Assembly (NCBI GenBank): GCA_964610765.1
Contig: CAZSWS010000095.1
Span: forward strand, 1-8,864
Reading direction: 5' to 3'
DNA: 8,864 nucleotides
Source: CAZSWS01 sp964610765
GTDB lineage: Bacteria > Bacteroidota > Bacteroidia > Bacteroidales > Tannerellaceae
How positions within the stretch are numbered: position 1 is the first letter of the stretch; each line of letters opens with the position of its first letter. Shown piece by piece: positions 6,882-8,864 of this stretch. The notes beneath the pieces are model-generated. The model made no database searches. It saw nothing but the letters and a program-made list of their open reading frames with translations, and was not told the origin of the DNA. The translations under genes were made by a program, and so were the position numbers.

Positions 6882-7661
6882 ATGAAAAGAAAATTGACAT
6901 TGATTCTTCTCCTTGGATCACTTATTACATTGAGCACGTATGCACAAGAAAAAGTAATTAAAGACAAAAGGACAAAACCGGACCTATATTTTTTAGAAGA
7001 GTCTGAAGTAGCTAGTAGTTTAGAACTGCTACCTCCTCCTCCCGAAGCAACCAGCATTCTGTTTTTATATGATAAAGCACGATATGACTGGGGACTGTTG
7101 CAAAGAGATACTCCCAGAGGGGACCAAGCTGCCGAAGATGCGCGCGTAGATGGAAATGGTGTTCCCAGAGCTTTTTCTGAAGCATTTGGCATTGAAATAA
7201 CCAAAGAGAATACGCCACAGATACATAAGCTAGTGATTAATATGCGAGAAGACGCCGGCGACTTGGCTACGCGTCATGCCAAAGAACATTATATGAGGGT
7301 GCGCCCTTTTAGCTTTTTCAATCAGGTAACTTGCAACCCGGAACAACAAAAAGAGCTTTCTACCAATGGATCATATCCTTCCGGTCACACAGCTATTGGA
7401 TGGGCTACTGCTTTGGTTTTGGCAGAAATAAACGTAGACAGACAATTGGAAATCTTAAAACGTGGATTTGAAATGGGACAAAGCAGAGTTATTTGCGGCT
7501 ATCACTTTCAGAGTGATGTAGATGCAGCCAGATTAGTAGCCAGTGCTGTTGTGGCTCGTCTGCATGCAAACGATGCTTTTATGGCTCAATTGAAAAAAGC
7601 AAAAAATGAGTTTGTGAAACTGCAGAAGACAGGTAAAGTACAACCCGCTATTAAAAAATAA
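6882..7661 (+). CDS. phoN: Class A non-specific acid phosphatase (PhoN/PhoC type, PAP2 superfamily)
   Basis: A signal peptide at ~1-21 (ending TYA, before QEK) sends this 259-residue enzyme to the periplasm. The full phosphatase motif is intact: K134-x6-R141-P142, PSGH at 166-169 within the class A signature GSYPSGHT (163-170), and SR-x5-H-x3-D with S201, R202, H208 and D212. In this family His208 would be the phosphorylated nucleophile and His169 the proton donor. Other class A hallmarks are ELLPPPP (48-54) and DTPRGDQAAEDA (75-86). Such enzymes dephosphorylate many phosphomonoesters, and some also transfer phosphate to alcohols. Length is normal for the class (about 250). The gene lies 52 bases after the agp-like gene and only 5 bases before the porin gene, so all three are very probably co-transcribed. 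The symbol denotes the class; orthology to Salmonella phoN in particular is not shown. Open frames antisense to it are shadows. Confidence 0.95.
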   Translation: MKRKLTLILLLGSLITLSTYAQEKVIKDKRTKPDLYFLEESEVASSLELLPPPPEATSILFLYDKARYDWGLLQRDTPRGDQAAEDARVDGNGVPRAFSEAFGIEITKENTPQIHKLVINMREDAGDLATRHAKEHYMRVRPFSFFNQVTCNPEQQKELSTNGSYPSGHTAIGWATALVLAEINVDRQLEILKRGFEMGQSRVICGYHFQSDVDAARLVASAVVARLHANDAFMAQLKKAKNEFVKLQKTGKVQPAIKK

Positions 7662-7666
7662 ACATC

Positions 7667-8809
7667 ATGAACAGGTATATATTATATAGTATTTTAGGTC
7701 TATCTCTACTGCTTTCTCCTCAGCTGAAAGCTCAAGATAAACTGACGGTCAATCCTTCAGGACGAATATTATTGGACGGAGGCGTTTTTGACTCAAAAAA
7801 TGATGAGTTTGTAAATGGAGTGGCAGTACCAGATTTAAGAGTGGGCGTGAAGGCTTCTTATGGGAAGTATAAAGCAAAGTTGGACATTGGCTATGCGTAT
7901 GGTAAAGTATCACTAAAAGACGTTTTTATTGAAAGAAAATTCTCCTCCACTTCGCTTTTACGTGTTGGGCATTTTGTACATCAGTTCGGACTGCAAAGCT
8001 CTACGAGTTCATCAATGAAAATAACCATGGAGGAACCGGCAAGCAACGAGGCTTTTTTCAATTCGCGTTTAGTAGGAGCGATGTACGTACATGATCAAAA
8101 CGATTTTTTTGGTACAGCCAGTGTTTTTGTTGAAAATGAAGCAATGAAAAAATCTTCAAATGAAATGGAAAAACAAGGCTATGGATTTATGAGTCGACTG
8201 GTTTATCGTCCATTTAGAAATGAAGGTGCATTATTTCATGTAGGAATATCAGGTGCTTTTGAGAAACCCAGATACAACAATAATGAAGAACTAAATCATA
8301 AGAGTTTTGTTTTATCTGCCAGATTTCCTTCAAGAATAGCCAAAGTAACTGCTCTTGAAGCAACAATAACGGATGCGAAGAATTTATTCAAATTTACACC
8401 AGAGCTTTTAGGGAGCTACGGTCCTTTGGCAATTGAATCCCAATATTACTATCTCACGGCTAAAAGAGAGAATCATTTATCTAATTATAAAGCGAGTGGT
8501 GCTTATGCAATCGTTCGGGGATTGATTTTAGGAGGTCATTATTCTTACTCAAATGCAGATTCTGGTATAGCAACACCCGGTCCCGGTTCGTTAGAGTGTG
8601 TAGCCGGTTATAACTATACGGATATGTCTGATGCTAAGGCTGATATCCGTGGAGGGCGTTTGAACGATGTTGTAGTAGGTTTAAACTATTATATCAATAA
8701 ATATATGATATGGAGGTTTAGATATTCATACACACATGTTGGAAACAGAGCAGGAGTAGATAATCAATCACTTAACGCATTTCAAACTCGTTTGCAGATT
8801 TTATTCTAA
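7667..8809 (+). CDS. OprO/OprP-like outer-membrane porin
   Basis: This 380-residue protein has a signal peptide (~1-22, cleavage LKA-QD) and no other hydrophobic helix. The rest alternates in beta-barrel fashion (for example KASYGKYKAKLDIGYAYG, GLNYYINKYMIWRFRYSYTH) and ends in the terminal phenylalanine typical of proteins inserted by the BAM complex. The early segment SLKDVFIERKF, LRVGHFVHQFGLQSS and FFNSRLVGAMY follow the phosphate-selective porin O/P family (PF07396-like) pattern. It would be an outer-membrane channel, in this context for phosphate or phosphorylated substrates. The O/P family in Bacteroidota is broad, however, and the arginine-lysine ladder that gives Pseudomonas OprP its phosphate selectivity cannot be verified by eye. 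It begins 5 bases after the PhoN-type phosphatase gene, which supports joint expression. The 55 bases after its stop codon show no terminator before the window ends. Confidence 0.82.
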   Translation: MNRYILYSILGLSLLLSPQLKAQDKLTVNPSGRILLDGGVFDSKNDEFVNGVAVPDLRVGVKASYGKYKAKLDIGYAYGKVSLKDVFIERKFSSTSLLRVGHFVHQFGLQSSTSSSMKITMEEPASNEAFFNSRLVGAMYVHDQNDFFGTASVFVENEAMKKSSNEMEKQGYGFMSRLVYRPFRNEGALFHVGISGAFEKPRYNNNEELNHKSFVLSARFPSRIAKVTALEATITDAKNLFKFTPELLGSYGPLAIESQYYYLTAKRENHLSNYKASGAYAIVRGLILGGHYSYSNADSGIATPGPGSLECVAGYNYTDMSDAKADIRGGRLNDVVVGLNYYINKYMIWRFRYSYTHVGNRAGVDNQSLNAFQTRLQILF

Positions 8810-8864
8810 GAAATATTCCATTTATAGTATTTAGTAGTGTGTAACATTCCTTTCGAACGGTCCT

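Noticed and set aside
6845..7218. Open frames on the minus strand antisense to the PhoN-type phosphatase
   Set aside because: The sense frame has a complete signal peptide and catalytic motif; the antisense products show no recognisable domain or start context.
8810..8864. Terminator after the porin gene
   Set aside because: No inverted repeat with a T-tract is present in the 55 bases before the window ends.

Overview
The window reads as chromosomal DNA of a low-GC member of the Bacteroidota, most likely Bacteroidales. Four genes or operons have an exact TAnnTTTG (-7 type) promoter box a short way upstream and one more has a near match. The start codons lack Shine-Dalgarno sequences and sit in A/T-rich leaders. 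The protein families (propeller sensor, OprO/P-type porin, AraC regulator) also fit. The genus cannot be fixed from this sequence; Dysgonomonas or Parabacteroides relatives are plausible. No rRNA, tRNA, CRISPR array, insertion sequence or phage gene is visible. No gene-free stretch exceeds about 250 bases.

Left part, minus strand (1-1835): the 5' part of a YbaK/EbsC-family aminoacyl-tRNA deacylase-like gene that runs off the window, a complete PACE-family (AceI-like) multidrug efflux protein, and an AraC-family regulator with a cupin-like N-terminus. Each has its own candidate promoter, so they look like separate transcription units.

Middle, plus strand (2056-5244): a very large gene divergent from the AraC gene. 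It encodes a lipobox-bearing protein with a periplasmic propeller-like region, one transmembrane helix and about 400 cytoplasmic, mostly helical residues. It has the outer half of a Bacteroidota hybrid two-component sensor but no kinase, phosphoacceptor or receiver motifs, and its conserved-looking C-terminus matches nothing I can name. A 9-bp direct repeat spaced like an AraC-type operator brackets its likely promoter. A strong intrinsic terminator lies 111 bases after its stop codon.

Right part, plus strand (5495-8809): a tight three-gene operon. It encodes a periplasmic histidine acid phosphatase closely resembling E. coli glucose-1-phosphatase (Agp), a class A non-specific acid phosphatase (PhoN/PhoC type, PAP2 superfamily) and an OprO/OprP-like outer-membrane porin. 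The two phosphatases use unrelated folds and share the periplasm, and the porin would let phosphorylated substrates or phosphate in. The simplest reading is a scavenging system for phosphate, or sugar plus phosphate, from organic phosphomonoesters such as sugar phosphates or phytate. Whether the propeller protein and the AraC regulator control this operon is an inference from position only.
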